NCBI GenBank assembly: GCA_034770075.1
Contig: CM068380.1
Span: 80,733,393-80,797,392 of the forward strand
Length of the DNA stretch: 64,000 nt
Reading direction: 5' to 3'
Source: Aralia elata
Taxonomy: Eukaryota > Streptophyta > Magnoliopsida > Apiales > Araliaceae
A program made the translations under genes and the position numbers. The notes beneath the pieces were generated by a model. That model searched no databases. It was not told the origin of the DNA and saw only the letters and a program-made list of their open reading frames with translations. This document shows positions 38,241 to 50,289 of this stretch, one piece after another. Numbering within the stretch: position 1 is the first letter of the stretch; every line of letters starts with the position of its first letter.

Positions 38241-38785
38241 AAAGAAATGTAAGAGCTAAATTTATAATTCAAATATGAAAAAGATGAGACCCTAATAATA
38301 AGATCTTTGTTATTGTGAATGTTTACAAGTTTGAGTACGAATCGAAGTTTTATTAATGCCAATACAACACAAAAAAAAGAAAAAATTTATAAATTTTTTC
38401 CTCCTAGCCTACCTCTCAAGTTTTTCCTACCAATAATATTTTAGTGATAAAAAATTAAATATAAAATAAGAATACAAAATAATGTAAATGATAATTATTG
38501 GTTTATAATCATTAGATTCATCCTTGTAGGATAAAATATCCACTAATTATAATGTGATAAATTAATTTGTATAAAAAATATAAAATAACACGTAAATAAT
38601 AATTATTGGTTTATAATCATTCAAAATTTTTATGTAAACATAAAAATTAAATATAAAAATTAAATTAGAATGTATTTGAATTTCACGACGTTATGCTGAA
38701 TTGGCAAGGACTCATTGGACTCTTAGCTCTAAGGATCTGAACCCAAAATACAGCAATGTTTGTCCACTGGCAATCCAGTTAAAAA

Positions 38786-41700
38786 ATGGCTTTGCTGTTG
38801 CCTTCACCTCCTTCGCGCCAAATTCCCGTTACAGCAGGTTTTTTCTTTCTTTCTATCTTCGTAACTAAACTAAATTAAACTTTACTTTCTATTGGAACTA
38901 GGGTTTGATGGTGCAATCAAAATTCACTCCATTCCTAGTCGATTATGATTGATTTCTACTGAATTTTTATTTTCGTAGGAAAATGGAAAAGCTGCGGATT
39001 GATCAATTATGCTCTCAATGGCAGAAGTAAGATTAGTAAAAATCACTGTGTGAGAATGTCAATGCCGAAGAAGCAGGTGTGGATATGGAGTGAGAACAAG
39101 CAAGTCATGACTACTGCTGTAGAGAGAGGTTGGAATACTTTCATCTTCCCCTTTAATCGTCGCGATCTGGCTACTGATTGGTCATGTAATCTTCTCCTTT
39201 GTATATTTATGATTTTGTATTCCTTTTACATTAGATTTTTATTTAGCAATGATTGTTGATATCTGTACTTCATAGTTGTCTAAGATATTGAATCTCGTCA
39301 TTCTTCGTTGTTTGTGAAATATTATTCAATGTGCAGCAATTGCATTGATAAATCCGCTCTTTATTGAAGAGGGAGAGCTTTACGATAGCGAGAACAGAAT
39401 AGTTGCCACCCTTACTGAAATTTATTCTCCGGAACAATTAGAGCAGCTCCAGCCGAAGGATGAGCAGCCAGATAATGTTATTATCGATCTACTTGATTGG
39501 CAGGTAGGCCATCAATTTCTGCCGCAGAGGATAGATGTAGAAGTCACATAAATGATTGGACTGCTGGTAAATGTAGATGGCTGCTTAAAATAGAAGTGTC
39601 TGCTGGTTTAACTTCCATTCTTGAGCACTTTGGATATTGTTTAAAGTTACTATTTTGATTAAATAAATTCTACCTATGTTTTTTTTTTAATTATTCCAGT
39701 CACAATTCCCATCAGGATGTTCGTATTTTAGCTAAGCTAGTAGAGGATTTTTTTTTCTTCATTTTTTTAATGGACAAACAACCTTTTCCATTTATGTCTC
39801 TTGGCTCGTAAAGTTGGAAATTTGTGGTGTGACATAATGGGTTATTTATGATAATCCCATTCCTATGGCATGCCAGACGGGGCTGTGCCTGTTTTTTTAT
39901 GACTCTCAATTCATATAACCATACTATGAACAACTAAACAAACCCTCACCAGGAATATACTATTTTCTACCTTTTTAACTGCCCATCCATTAAATTGTCA
40001 GCTTCTCTTGCTTCTTCCTTTAATGTCCCCGCCCCTTTTTTCCTTCCTTTCTATATTTAAGTGTTCCCCTGTAATTAATTGGAAAAAATACTTGACAGTT
40101 GGTTTCTAATGGTGTGCTTCTTAGGTGATACCTGCAGAGAATATTGTTGCGGCCTTTCAAGGCACTCACAAAACAGTATTTGCCATCTCAAAAACTTCGT
40201 TGGAAGCTCAAATGTTCCTTGGGGTAATTCTTCAATACTAGATGATAATAATGTGCCACAGGATTTGAACAAGTTTTTCTTGAATGCACCTCATTTGTTA
40301 CATGGTCTGCTTTTATAGGCATTGGAGCTTGGATTGGGTGGAATAGTATTGAAAGTAGAGGATGTCAAACCAGTCCTTCATCTGAAGGTAATACTTTCTA
40401 TGATGCTGCTTGCCTGGTGAACCATTGGTTCTTATTGTGGTACATATTATCAGGACTATTTTGACAGAAGAAATGAAGTAGGCAGTCTGTTGGGCTTGAC
40501 CAAAGCTACTGTATCTCGTGTTCAAATGACTGGAATGGGCGATAGAGTCTGTGTGGATATCTGTAGCCTCATGCAACCTGGCGAAGGTCTTCTGGTTTGC
40601 TTCCAGTGTCCTGACTGCTTTAGTGATTTCTCTTGACTTCATACTGACCTCTCACTAATTAAGGCTATCACTCTTATTATTTCATAATTATTTTTGTAGG
40701 TTGGATCATTTGCTAGAGGGCTGTTCCTTGTTCACTCAGAATGCTTAGAAACAAACTACATTTCCAGTAGGCCTTTTCGAGTCAATGCGGTTAGTTTCCA
40801 CTTAGTTGGACACGATATTTGTAACCTTCTTCCTAAACTTAGTTAAGAACTGAGGACTTTGCTAATGCTTGGAGTTGGAGAATTGGTTGCCATGGAAATT
40901 TGTTTGTCCTATATACAAAAAAGCTGAGTTTAATAACTGCTTTTAAATTTTATTCTCTATTTATTTTCTGTATATATGTGTGTGTGTGTGTACATATCCT
41001 TTTGAGCTCTAACATGATTGAAGAGATGTGTGTGTACATATCCTTTTGGGCTCTAACATGATTGAAGAGATGCATGAACTCTATGTGAACCAACTATAGC
41101 TAGAGATTATCTTATATTAAAGGTGGTTATATATTCTGTGACATCTGCAGTATTTCCGTATCTGTTCTTAATACCTAACCTTCAGCGGTTAACATGGCTT
41201 CCAAATATCTAAGCAGTCTTTCACCTACTATATTTACTTTTTACATTATCACAAATTATGTTAAAATAGCTTGTAATTTCACGGCTAGATGGATCTCGAA
41301 ACTTGTGCTACACTTCCTTGACAGAGGATGTAATGCATCATACAAAAAATCTAGCAAATTTGTCAAATACTCTGTTACACCTAACAAGTTTGTCAAATAC
41401 TCTGTTACGCCCAACCAGTTTGTCAAGACATTGCTTTGTGCCCCATGAAACATAATGTCAATACAGCTTAAGTTTCATGGTTAACATGTGTCCAGAAACT
41501 ACAATCCATTGGCTTGAATGAGATGAAAATCATGAATTCATGGGCATATTGTATTTTACTATTAACTAAGTGACAATGAGAGTTTGGTATTACCTTCTTC
41601 TAAAGCTGTTAGTCTAGTCACACTTTCTATTATACCAACAATCCTCCCACAAAACTCCAGTATATAATAACTAACAGAAATGACTAACAGACCCTTACAA

Positions 41701-43271
41701 TTAAAGATAATAGATAATCACCTGCATCTCCTTCCACTCCTCTCAAGTTCACGACCTAGAGGGACAGAAGATGAAGTTAGAAAATGGAGCATGTTCCTTG
41801 TATGTGTTACCTTTACTAGTAGTTTGAAATGAGTTTCCTTCCATGATAATAACAATGTGTGGCATATAATGTCTGCTTATTATCCTTGAGAATGATTTTT
41901 CAAAGCTCAGCTATTTACTCCAATTTTATTTATTCATGTAGTTACTTTCTTTTGGTGATGAATCAAACTCCCAACACTTCCTTACATTTGGCATTCCAAT
42001 GTCTTAGAAAGAAACTGAAATAATATTACAGAATCTCAAACATTAAGTGAGCATATAGCTGCTTTTGGACTCTCACCTTCTCCTCTGTCGTTTGGTTATT
42101 TGAAGGGTCCAGTACATGCCTATGTAGCTATTCCAGGAGGAAAAACTTGCTACCTTTCAGAGTTGAAAGCGGGCAAAGAAGTAATTGTTGTTGATCAAAG
42201 TGGAATTCAACGGACAGCAATCGTTGGGTGTGTAAAGAACTAAAGATAGAGACTAGACCATTGCTCCTTGTAGAGGCGCAGGTTTGTGCCTACTTTTCTT
42301 CTGTTACAAAAGGCAATAATCTAAGCAGGATCTCCTTCAACGTTAAGTTTCTTGACTTGCTAAATTTTTTTGTAGTAGTATGTTAATAGCTTTAGGAAGG
42401 GTTTCCCTGTGGCTGATAGTTAGAGAAGAGTAATCTCACTGGCTATATTCGGATAAAGGTTATTTGGACTTAAAAGAAAACCTATTGTTAAAGCAGAACA
42501 ATATTATCACTAATGATAGGCAAGCCAAAGAAGTAGACAGACATGTTGATTTACAGATGAGTTCTTGATCCTCTCAACTAAAAATGGAGTAAGATTCAAG
42601 GTTGAAATGCTGTTTTTGCTGATGAAAGAGGGAAGTTTAAAAGATGTTTATAATTTACATTCAGTCATTATTGGTTTTATGTAAACGAAGTATCACGGGT
42701 AGATTCATAAACACATTTTGTCAGCTAATCCCTGCATGTGATTAAATGATTATACATAATACAGTACTTTCTTCCAGTTTTTGTTCTTTCATTTGTTTGA
42801 TTTGCATCCTGTGGAGCTACGTCTTTTCAATTTGTAATCGAGTTAAGAGTAAAAGTTACTTATCGTCTTTTCCCTGTATATCTGTGTATTTGAACTGGAG
42901 TTGCTAATATTGCCTAGTAGTTATTATGTTATTTGAAACCTTTGGAGGAGTTGTACTGCAGGTAGAATCAGATAATCAAACTGCTTATAGCACTCTTCTA
43001 CAAAATGCCGAGACAGTTGCCCTAGTCTTCCCGCGCCAGGGTATATTCTCACTGTCTGTAATTCTGAATCAGTCTTTATCTCAATTCATGGAATTTTTTA
43101 GTTGTTCCCCTAACTTTTCATTGATCCCTAATATCTCCTTCAGGAAATGGATCTGAAAAGATGGCAATTCCTGTGACTGCACTCAAAGTTGGAGATGAGG
43201 TTCTGCTGAGAGTGCAGGGTGGTGCTCGACATACAGGGATAGAAATTCAAGAATTCATCGTTGAGAAATGA
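38786..43271 (+). pseudogene. DHQS II-type 3-dehydroquinate synthase homologue, copy 2 (frameshifted)
   Basis: All ten exons are recognisable at 38786-38837, 38979-39185, 39337-39503, 40125-40223, 40319-40387, 40454-40594, 40700-40789, 42106-42281, 42962-43040 and 43144-43271. Exon 8 is 176 nt instead of 168. An 8-bp insertion (AACTAAAG after GTGTAAAG) creates an in-frame TAA at 42241-42243 and shifts the frame, truncating the product after about 320 of 399 residues. The acceptor before exon 8 is GAAG where copy 1 has GCAG, a weaker site. Exon 1-7 replacements are few (D to N, F to L, S to Y and L to V in exon 3; E to G at the end of exon 4; L to I in exon 6). A truncated protein is possible, but the conserved C-terminal block would be lost. 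Confidence 0.88.
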
Positions 43272-43368
43272 ACAAGCAAACTGATTTTCTGTACTGTATT
43301 GAATTAATTTTTTATATAAAGATGCGGAGGGAGGTGGCATGAGTTCTTGCATGAAGGCATTTATTATA

Positions 43369-43651
43369 CTCCCTCTTCCATATTAAGTGTCGTTTTAGCT
43401 TCATGCACGTGAATTAAGAAAGTCATTTAATACTATCATTTAATAATTAAAATTTGTATGAAATTTCATCACTACCCCTTTATGGGAAGTTGAAAACTAT
43501 TAATACAAGAGAGAAAATTTCTTGGGACAATGAGAGAAGTTAGGGGTGATATTGGAAAATAAATAATTTATTCTCCTAGAAAGTTATAAACGACAAATAA
43601 ATTAGAACAAATTTTTTCTTTTAAAAAGTCACTTATTATTGAATGGAGGTA
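43369..43651. mobile_element. Stowaway-like MITE, only in duplication copy 2
   Basis: Ends CTCCCTCTTCCATATTAAGT and, reverse-complemented from the right, CTACCTCCATTCAATAATAA, with TA on both sides. It lies about 100 bp after the DHQS II pseudogene stop codon. Copy 1 has an uninterrupted TTTATTATAGTCTATAGATT here, an empty site apart from small changes. Confidence 0.82.
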
Positions 43652-43661
43652 GTAGTATATA

Positions 43662-44040
43662 CTCTCTCTATCCCTAAAAGATTGTCGTTCTAGGGAGTAA
43701 TTTTTGTTCTAAAAAGATTAATGTTTTGAGTTTATCAATGCAGATGGAATAATTTTTTTCAACTTTATCCTTATTTAAAGTTTTCTCCTACTTAATGGTT
43801 TTCCTAAAAAAACAAAACCCTTCTTGGTTGTTGAAACATCCTTACAAATCCCTTCCCTTCCCAATGCTTCTTCTTCATAATCTCATGGCTGATAGTATAC
43901 TCTTTTTTGGAATCTACAAAGTTAATAATTGGTTGAGATAATTAAAGTAAGGGTAATATAGTATTTTTCATAGAGAGTAGTTGCATTCCTTAATCTACGT
44001 GAATTAACCTTAAACGACAATCTTTTAAGAACAGAGGGAG
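43662..44040. mobile_element. Second Stowaway-like MITE, only in duplication copy 2
   Basis: Left end CTCTCTCTATCCCTAAAAGA, right end reverse-complemented CTCCCTCTGTTCTTAAAAGA, both continuing as TTGTCGTT. TA flanks it at 43660-43661 and 44041-44042. It sits 10 bp from the previous MITE but belongs to a different family by its inner sequence. Absent from copy 1. Confidence 0.85.
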
Positions 44041-44314
44041 TAGATTAGTGGCAGGTACAAATTAATGTCACCTTAAATCTTCCAGAATACTAGATTTTAT
44101 TGTTTTTAAATTTTTTTTTTCACTCTCCGTCTCACAAAAAACGTTTCATTTTAAATTTGTAAATATTAAGTTTGTATTTTTATTCTATATTTATTCCAAA
44201 ATGATAAGTTATTATATTAGTATTGATGGTATGCTAATGAAATAAAGGCTTATACTTTATATTATCATCAATAAATAGAGGATCATATTTGTAGAACAAA
44301 CAGCCTCATGCTTA

Positions 44315-45690
44315 TCTATATTGTATATCTATATCTCTATATATAATCAGAGAAAAGTTAGTTTTTAGGATCTTTAGTACTAAAATACTTTTTAAAGTAT
44401 CTCTAATTTTAATTTTTTTTATTTTAAATAGGTTTAGAATTTAGTTACAATCATTTTTTTTAATGTTTAAAAAAAGAGAGAAAATAAAGGAGTTTTTCTA
44501 ATTTTATTCTATTTATTTTAAATAAGCCTGAACTTTAACCATAATTAAAACACTTTTATGACGGATACCAAGTCTAGAAAACGAAGGTAGCCGATTAAGA
44601 TTCTTTTTTTTTAATTAATAAAGTTGTACGGGTAATTATTTATAGGAAATAACTAAGAGATATAATAGTTGGTTTTTTCCTTTCCGCACAACTGAGCTCT
44701 GTAACTCCGTCTATATCTTTGAATTAGTTTTCTTATGATAAGTGATAAATTATAATAAATAAATAAAATTTTAAATTCATATTTGTAGACAGTGAGTGAG
44801 TTTTTGTAAAATTCAAATAAAATTAAACGTTCAAAATATTGTCCAACAAGTTAATTCAATAATATTTAATAAAATATATTTAAAGTTTTATTACTTTTGT
44901 AAAATAATAATTTATAAATTAATATAGATTAATTAATTAATTAAGTCAATTTAAACACAATAATGGATTAAACTTACAAAAATAAATAACAAATTAAGAT
45001 GAATAAAGAAAAATTAGAACATTTACGTCTAAATTATTCAAATATAGAAGAGTGTGTTTTATATGTGTATATTTGCTCGGTAAACTTTATAATTGTGTAA
45101 ATAAAGTTATTTTATGTCCAATTTACTAAAATATGATGGGTGTCTTTGTCGAGAAAGATCTCAAGATGTGGTGATCTATTATTACTATTTATTTTTTGGG
45201 CATCTAGATACTCATTTAAAGTGAAAATCTTGTCATGTTACCGGATATTTGATTAACAAGAATATAAATTTATTAATATAATAAACACAATTTATTCGGA
45301 TGATGATCGACTCACATTACCGGTTATCTAAGATGATTATTGTAGATGACCTGTAACAAACGTTCTTTAGGTTCTACTCATTTTTTAAGTCTGAAAAATT
45401 ATTTAAAAATGCAAAAGATTGAAAATAAAAACTAAATAGTAAATTTAATTTTTTTTATTATAAAAACTGAATATTAAATTAAAAAAAGTACTAACACTCA
45501 ATTGTGATTCTTTAATAATTTATTTATTTGTACAAAATTTATAGTCATTCTAATAATAATAGTAAATTAAATTAAAATTAAAAAAAATATTTTATAATTA
45601 GCACATATATAAAATAAATTAAAAATTAAAAATAATTTTATTTAAAAACAAACCCGTGCTTCGCAATGTTGGCATGGGGCACTTAGCTTG
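44315..45690 (+). mobile_element. Helitron-like element, copy 2 (uninterrupted)
   Basis: About 1.38 kb from A|TCTATATTGTATATC to GGCACTTAGCTTG|T. It matches the element split by the LINE in copy 1, so it was present before the duplication. The 3' end shows the CCCGTGCTTCGCAA...GGCATGGGG hairpin-like stretch typical of plant Helitrons. No coding capacity. It contains the single unit of the repeat that is triplicated in copy 1. Confidence 0.6.
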
Positions 45691-47319
45691 TCTACAGTTA
45701 ATTGTCTCTGGAGCATAGTTAAGGATTATTTTCTAGGTCTCCTCAAGGAAAAACCTTCGAGTATCAAAGCATTAGAAAATGAACAAGAGTTGTCAGTTTA
45801 TATTTAAATAATGATTTAAAATCGAAAAATTTAAGGAAGGGAGGGTCTAAAAGTAGGCATAGCTCAAGAGTTTTTAGCTTGCAGGATATAAGTTGTCAAA
45901 TATATACAATTTGCTACGCAATTGAGGAGTGGTAAAACAAAATAATCCCTTCAAGTGATTCAATATCTGTCCGTAGAAGAAAATCTCTTGAATGTATCAA
46001 GTCGATGAAGGGAGTGTGTTTTTAAAATCACTCGACATATAAATTGAGTTAAACATGCTCTTACCGTTCAACAAAAAAAAAAGAAAAGAAAAAGAACGTG
46101 GCCCACAAAAGCACTGCCTTTATCTAACAAAAGCATGACATGCGAACTTTTCTGTTCTGTTTTTTAAATCTAAAAGTGGGATTTACATAGTAGTTCTGTT
46201 TCAATTGGCTAATTCCTATTTCAAGCCATGACACAAACATATTTCCCCAGCAACAACTGCAAAAAAATCTGATATAAGTTGGCGTTTAAAAAACAATTAT
46301 TATTTCTTTTGCAAATAATTATAGCCCTGCTTTGCAACAATAGATGATAGATGATGCCAAAATTGCACAGTCAATCAGTCAAATGATGACACACTGTTGT
46401 TGTTGTTGTTGTTGTTGTAAATAATATAAAAAAAGTCGGTTATTTTACGGAAAAGTAAGACAGACACTGATGAAAATGGAAACAAATCAACACTCCATTT
46501 TTTTTTATTATTATAGTTTTGTCTCGCTGAAGAAGATCCATGGTGCGAGTGTTTTAGGTTCCAGAATTGTCAAGAATCATGGGTTCACATTCGTTATATA
46601 TAGAAGCTGATGGAAACGGGGGTGATTTGTGAATAAGAATATAATTTGCTAGTCTAGAAGCTTAATTGCCTGCCATAACCGATTTTGTCTCAATAAGTAT
46701 GTTTTATGTTATGCATCTGTATTTCCAAGTCTAAGAAACCTGGGGGAGGGTGATTAACAAAGTGATCTCCTTGTATAAATTTTTATGCCAAGGCAAAGAC
46801 TCTAGCTAGTTTGAGAAATAATTAGCCGAAAAATTAAAGATACTCACAATCATCTTGTACCGGCACTTGTATGGATATATATGGCCATTTCTTTCTTTAT
46901 TATGGACAAGTTGTAAGGGATTGAATTCCAATGTCACTAATTCCAGTATGCATCAGTTAATGCATTGTGCTACATTGAATAATCTAACTTTGATTGACGG
47001 GCATTTTTGGAATAATGAAAGAATGAAGGCGTTAGAGAGTACATCACTTTCTGGAAATTAGATATGAACACCTCATTCAAGGGTCCTCATGATGTCCTGG
47101 GGACCAAGACTGGGATAGATAGTATCAATTTTTCTAATGTACGTTTTAAGGAAATTACTTGCTTGACGGATGACCAAAAGAGTCTGGACTGACTCTCTAG
47201 CTAGGTCATTCCTGTGGTCCATTGAATAATAATCTGAGCATGAAGAAGAAGTACACACCACATTAATTGTGCAGCAGCAGCATTATCCACTTAATCATTC
47301 ATTCAACAATCTAATCAAC
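45691..47319. other. Upstream region of the truncated kinase copy
   Basis: Equivalent of 32413-33621. It retains 46208-46672, missing in copy 1, which includes a (GTT)n run at about 46396-46417. No supportable gene; short ORFs at 46855-47061 and 47073-47261 have no intact counterpart in copy 1. Confidence 0.55.
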
Positions 47320-47649
47320 ATGGTGGCTTTCTCCTTAATTTATTTTTTCAATACTAGTAGTTAGTTGGCATAATCGTACGTGCATGGCAGCTAATATGGC
47401 TTTAGCTGCAGCTTTTTCTAATACATCCTCAACGTCAACAACAGAGGCGCAAGCTCTACTGGGCAGGCAGAGGCAACATTCCAGTAAACACTTCCGAAAG
47501 TCATTGTAAGTGGGAAGGCATCACTTGCAATGAACCTCGATCGGCGACTGCGAGTGTAATATAGCAGCTGAACTGGGTAATTTGAACTTTTCTTCCCTTC
47601 CCAATCTTGATATCCTAAATATCAGCTCATGTGACCTTACCGGAAGCAT
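47320..47649 (+). pseudogene. Truncated 5' fragment of the LRR receptor kinase
   Basis: Starts ATGGTGGCTTTCTCC like the intact gene at 33622, but reaches an in-frame TAG after 13 codons (MVAFSLIYFFNTSS then stop). Further on, small deletions and insertions break the frame relative to 33622-33968, although TCATTGTAAGTGGGAAGGCA and other blocks are still identical. Homology ends at GGAAGCAT, in the second or third LRR. No LRR array, transmembrane segment or kinase follows. Confidence 0.92.
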
Positions 47650-47828
47650 TTATAAAAATTTAGAATGAAATAAATTTTGTCATTAATAGTTTTTATTATA
47701 TATTATATAATTATAATAATTGTATCAACTAAACTTAAAAAAATTCACATCAATTTATAGTTTAATATGTCATCGTTTGACCTTAAAAGTCAATTTATAT
47801 CTTTAATTTTAAAACGGAGAAAGTATTA
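47650..47828. mobile_element. MITE-like sequence at the duplication breakpoint
   Basis: The right end, AATTTTAAAACGGAGAAAGT, is Stowaway-like when reverse-complemented. The interior matches the fragment in epimerase intron 2 (17247-17360) in inverse orientation. The left end is not recognisable and coincides with the end of the kinase homology, so the element was either cut by the breakpoint or took part in it. Confidence 0.55.
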
Positions 47829-50289
47829 TAACAACACCCTTTTTTGATTTCCCAAATAATATTATAACAACACCCTTTTTTGATAGATTCCTAGTTCTAC
47901 TGTCCTTTACTATTTTCTAGGACTAGCAAATCCTAATTAAGTCGTGCTAATTGCGATCATGCGAACAAGTAACGAATAATTAAAAGTAGGATGGAAAATC
48001 AAGTCATGTCAATTTAGGGTTTACATATATGTATGGGAGAATGCCTAATCTATATATATGCATGTTTTGAATCCAATTAATTAGTCTTAACTAAAAAATA
48101 TTAAGTTTGCCTATGTTATATTCTCTTTTTGACACGTATATATACACCATTGGATCTTTGTTTATGGTCAATGGTGTACTCCACTCCAAAGAATCCTAGG
48201 GACCACTCTAGGTAAATTACCATGCATGATTTTCACGTAAAAACTATCTTTTCACACATTTCACGCTTTTGTGCCAATGTTTTCCGAGTCATCACGTTAC
48301 CCATGCATGCTAGCTAAAGTTTAATTGGAGGATTCGGAGCCCAAATTTCTAATTGACGGTAAGAGTCAGAAACAAAACAATATTGTATATATGGTTCACA
48401 GTTGTAGACTTGTAGTAGTAGTAGTACCAATTTTTAGATTAATTTGTACGCAGTTGTTTTTTTTCCCCTTCTTTTTCTAAATTAGGTGATTTTTCAGCAA
48501 TAGACGGAGAAATAGGTAAACGATGGGGATACAGTGCTTTACACTTTATAGTGAAATGTGTAGATCCATCTAAAATATTTGGAATTATAGATAAATACAT
48601 TTTCACATGTCATCCCCTCAAAAAGCTGGAGCCTTAATTATGTGAAGGTTGATGAGTTCTATGCTAGCAAAAGGCCAGAAATACTCTCTTAAGATCCTAT
48701 CAAAACCCCGCTATAAGATAAAGAGAGGAAACTTCCTAAGGAGGAAGGTCAGATAGAAAGGTGTTCCGATCGACCCGCAAGCGAGCATGGATTCTCAACG
48801 ATGACTATTGCTACACTTATAAATAACTTTTATAAAAAAATTTATAAAATGATGTGTTAAATTATAATTAATAGATGATTCACTATATATATGGGTGGTT
48901 CTAATAATCGTAACCAACCACAAACATGCATACCATTTTGTATCTCTTTTTTGTAATCATTTTTAGTCATCATAGTATTATTGCTCGATTATATTTACAA
49001 ACTTTAACCCATTTGACTCACCTTTAAATAGTATTAATTAGCTACTCAAGAGACTAAGACCTACGGTAACTCTTACCAAGTTACATTTGTAATTTATTTG
49101 GGACTATTCCTTAATTACTGTCTAATTTGGAATTCGCATCAATATTTCTCCGCTCTAATATAAAATTAGAGATTATTATTTTTAGTCTGTTTCAAATTTG
49201 AAGACATTTTTATTTTTAAATTATAAAGCCACATTAAAATTTTAATATATTATTGTTTTATTTTTAAATAATTGAATATTAATATGTCACTCTTAATATT
49301 TTTATTTAAATATTTTAAAAAAATAATTATTGTATAAAATAATATCTCTAACTTTAGAAGGAAGATAAAATATGTGGATGATGAGGAGGAAGAGTTTTGG
49401 CAGTGGGTCACATGGATTCTTTTTTCAAAACAGTCTGACATGCACTTTCCCTCCTCAGGAAAGGAAGAAAAAGAGATGCGACTTAAAGTCTCTTTCTTAG
49501 AAAATGACCCGGACCGTTAATTCCCAAGGGAAACACAAATACCCTTTCTTTTGTTTTTCTTCGATCTCTAATTCCAATCTCTTTGGCCTCTTCCCCCTCT
49601 TGGAATTTGTGTACTATTCCTGTTCGTATCCTATCCCTTTCATTCAATTCAATCCCCCTTTTCATTTATTCAATTCTTTCACCATTACATTTAGTTAATT
49701 AGCCCAACTATATATAGCTCCACCTACCTAATTTTAATCTTCACATAAGTAATCAACTGAACCTTCTTCAGAGGACTTGTATACTTTGAATTTTTAAACC
49801 ACAAAGTGATGACTTTAAAATATATATGCTGGCTAGGAGCTAGAGAATCTTTTTATTTTCTTTTTGTGGTTTGTTTTATTATGAAAATTCATGGCCCATG
49901 CCAGGGCAGAAGACCCACTCACCGGTTGGTGTAATGTAACATGTCACATGTAGCTTGAATATTTTTTTTTTCTTTTATAATATGATTGTTATCGTAATTA
50001 TTCTAATCTTTTTGCCCAAGTGGTCCAACGTACCTTGCAAAAATTATGCATAGTATCTCACAAAATATATATGGGAATTTGATAATATTGTACATTTCAT
50101 AACCAACCGCCCAGTTTAATTTAGCCTTAATGATCGATTCATTTCAAGCTCAAGTGCATGTATAGATTCAATATTGCTATACACCAATATTCTATAAATT
50201 CAGCAAAAAAAAAGATTAAAAGAAGAGGAAAATGGTGCATGATATGATGTTGGTTTTGATATATATTACGGGATTGATTTAATCATGAA
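47829..50289. other. Intergenic spacer downstream of the HD-Zip gene
   Basis: AT-rich with no supportable gene. A partial MITE-like stretch begins at CTCCGCTCTAATATAAAATT (about 49150). The part nearest 50290 should include the 3'UTR of the minus-strand HD-Zip gene. ORFs at 49250-49441, 49483-49665 and 49504-49698 overlap on both strands and look like chance. Confidence 0.55.

Larger units (their letters stand above)
38241..47649. repeat. Segmental duplication, copy 2 (mate 20195-33968)
   Basis: Second copy, same orientation, with its left edge 18.0 kb downstream of the left edge of copy 1. It lacks the LINE and the 1.25-kb inverted-repeat element. It has two extra MITEs (43369-43651, 43662-44040), a short tandem duplication at about 40980-41060 in DHQS II intron 7, and about 465 bp (46208-46672) missing from copy 1. 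The right edge cuts off inside the LRR coding sequence at GGAAGCAT and meets a MITE-like sequence. Confidence 0.93.

Noticed and set aside
41194..41453. ORFs on both strands in intron 7 of DHQS II copy 2, with a repeated KFVKYSVTPN motif
   Set aside because: The motif comes from about 29-bp intronic tandem repeats; copy 1 has a stop in the same place, so it is not conserved.
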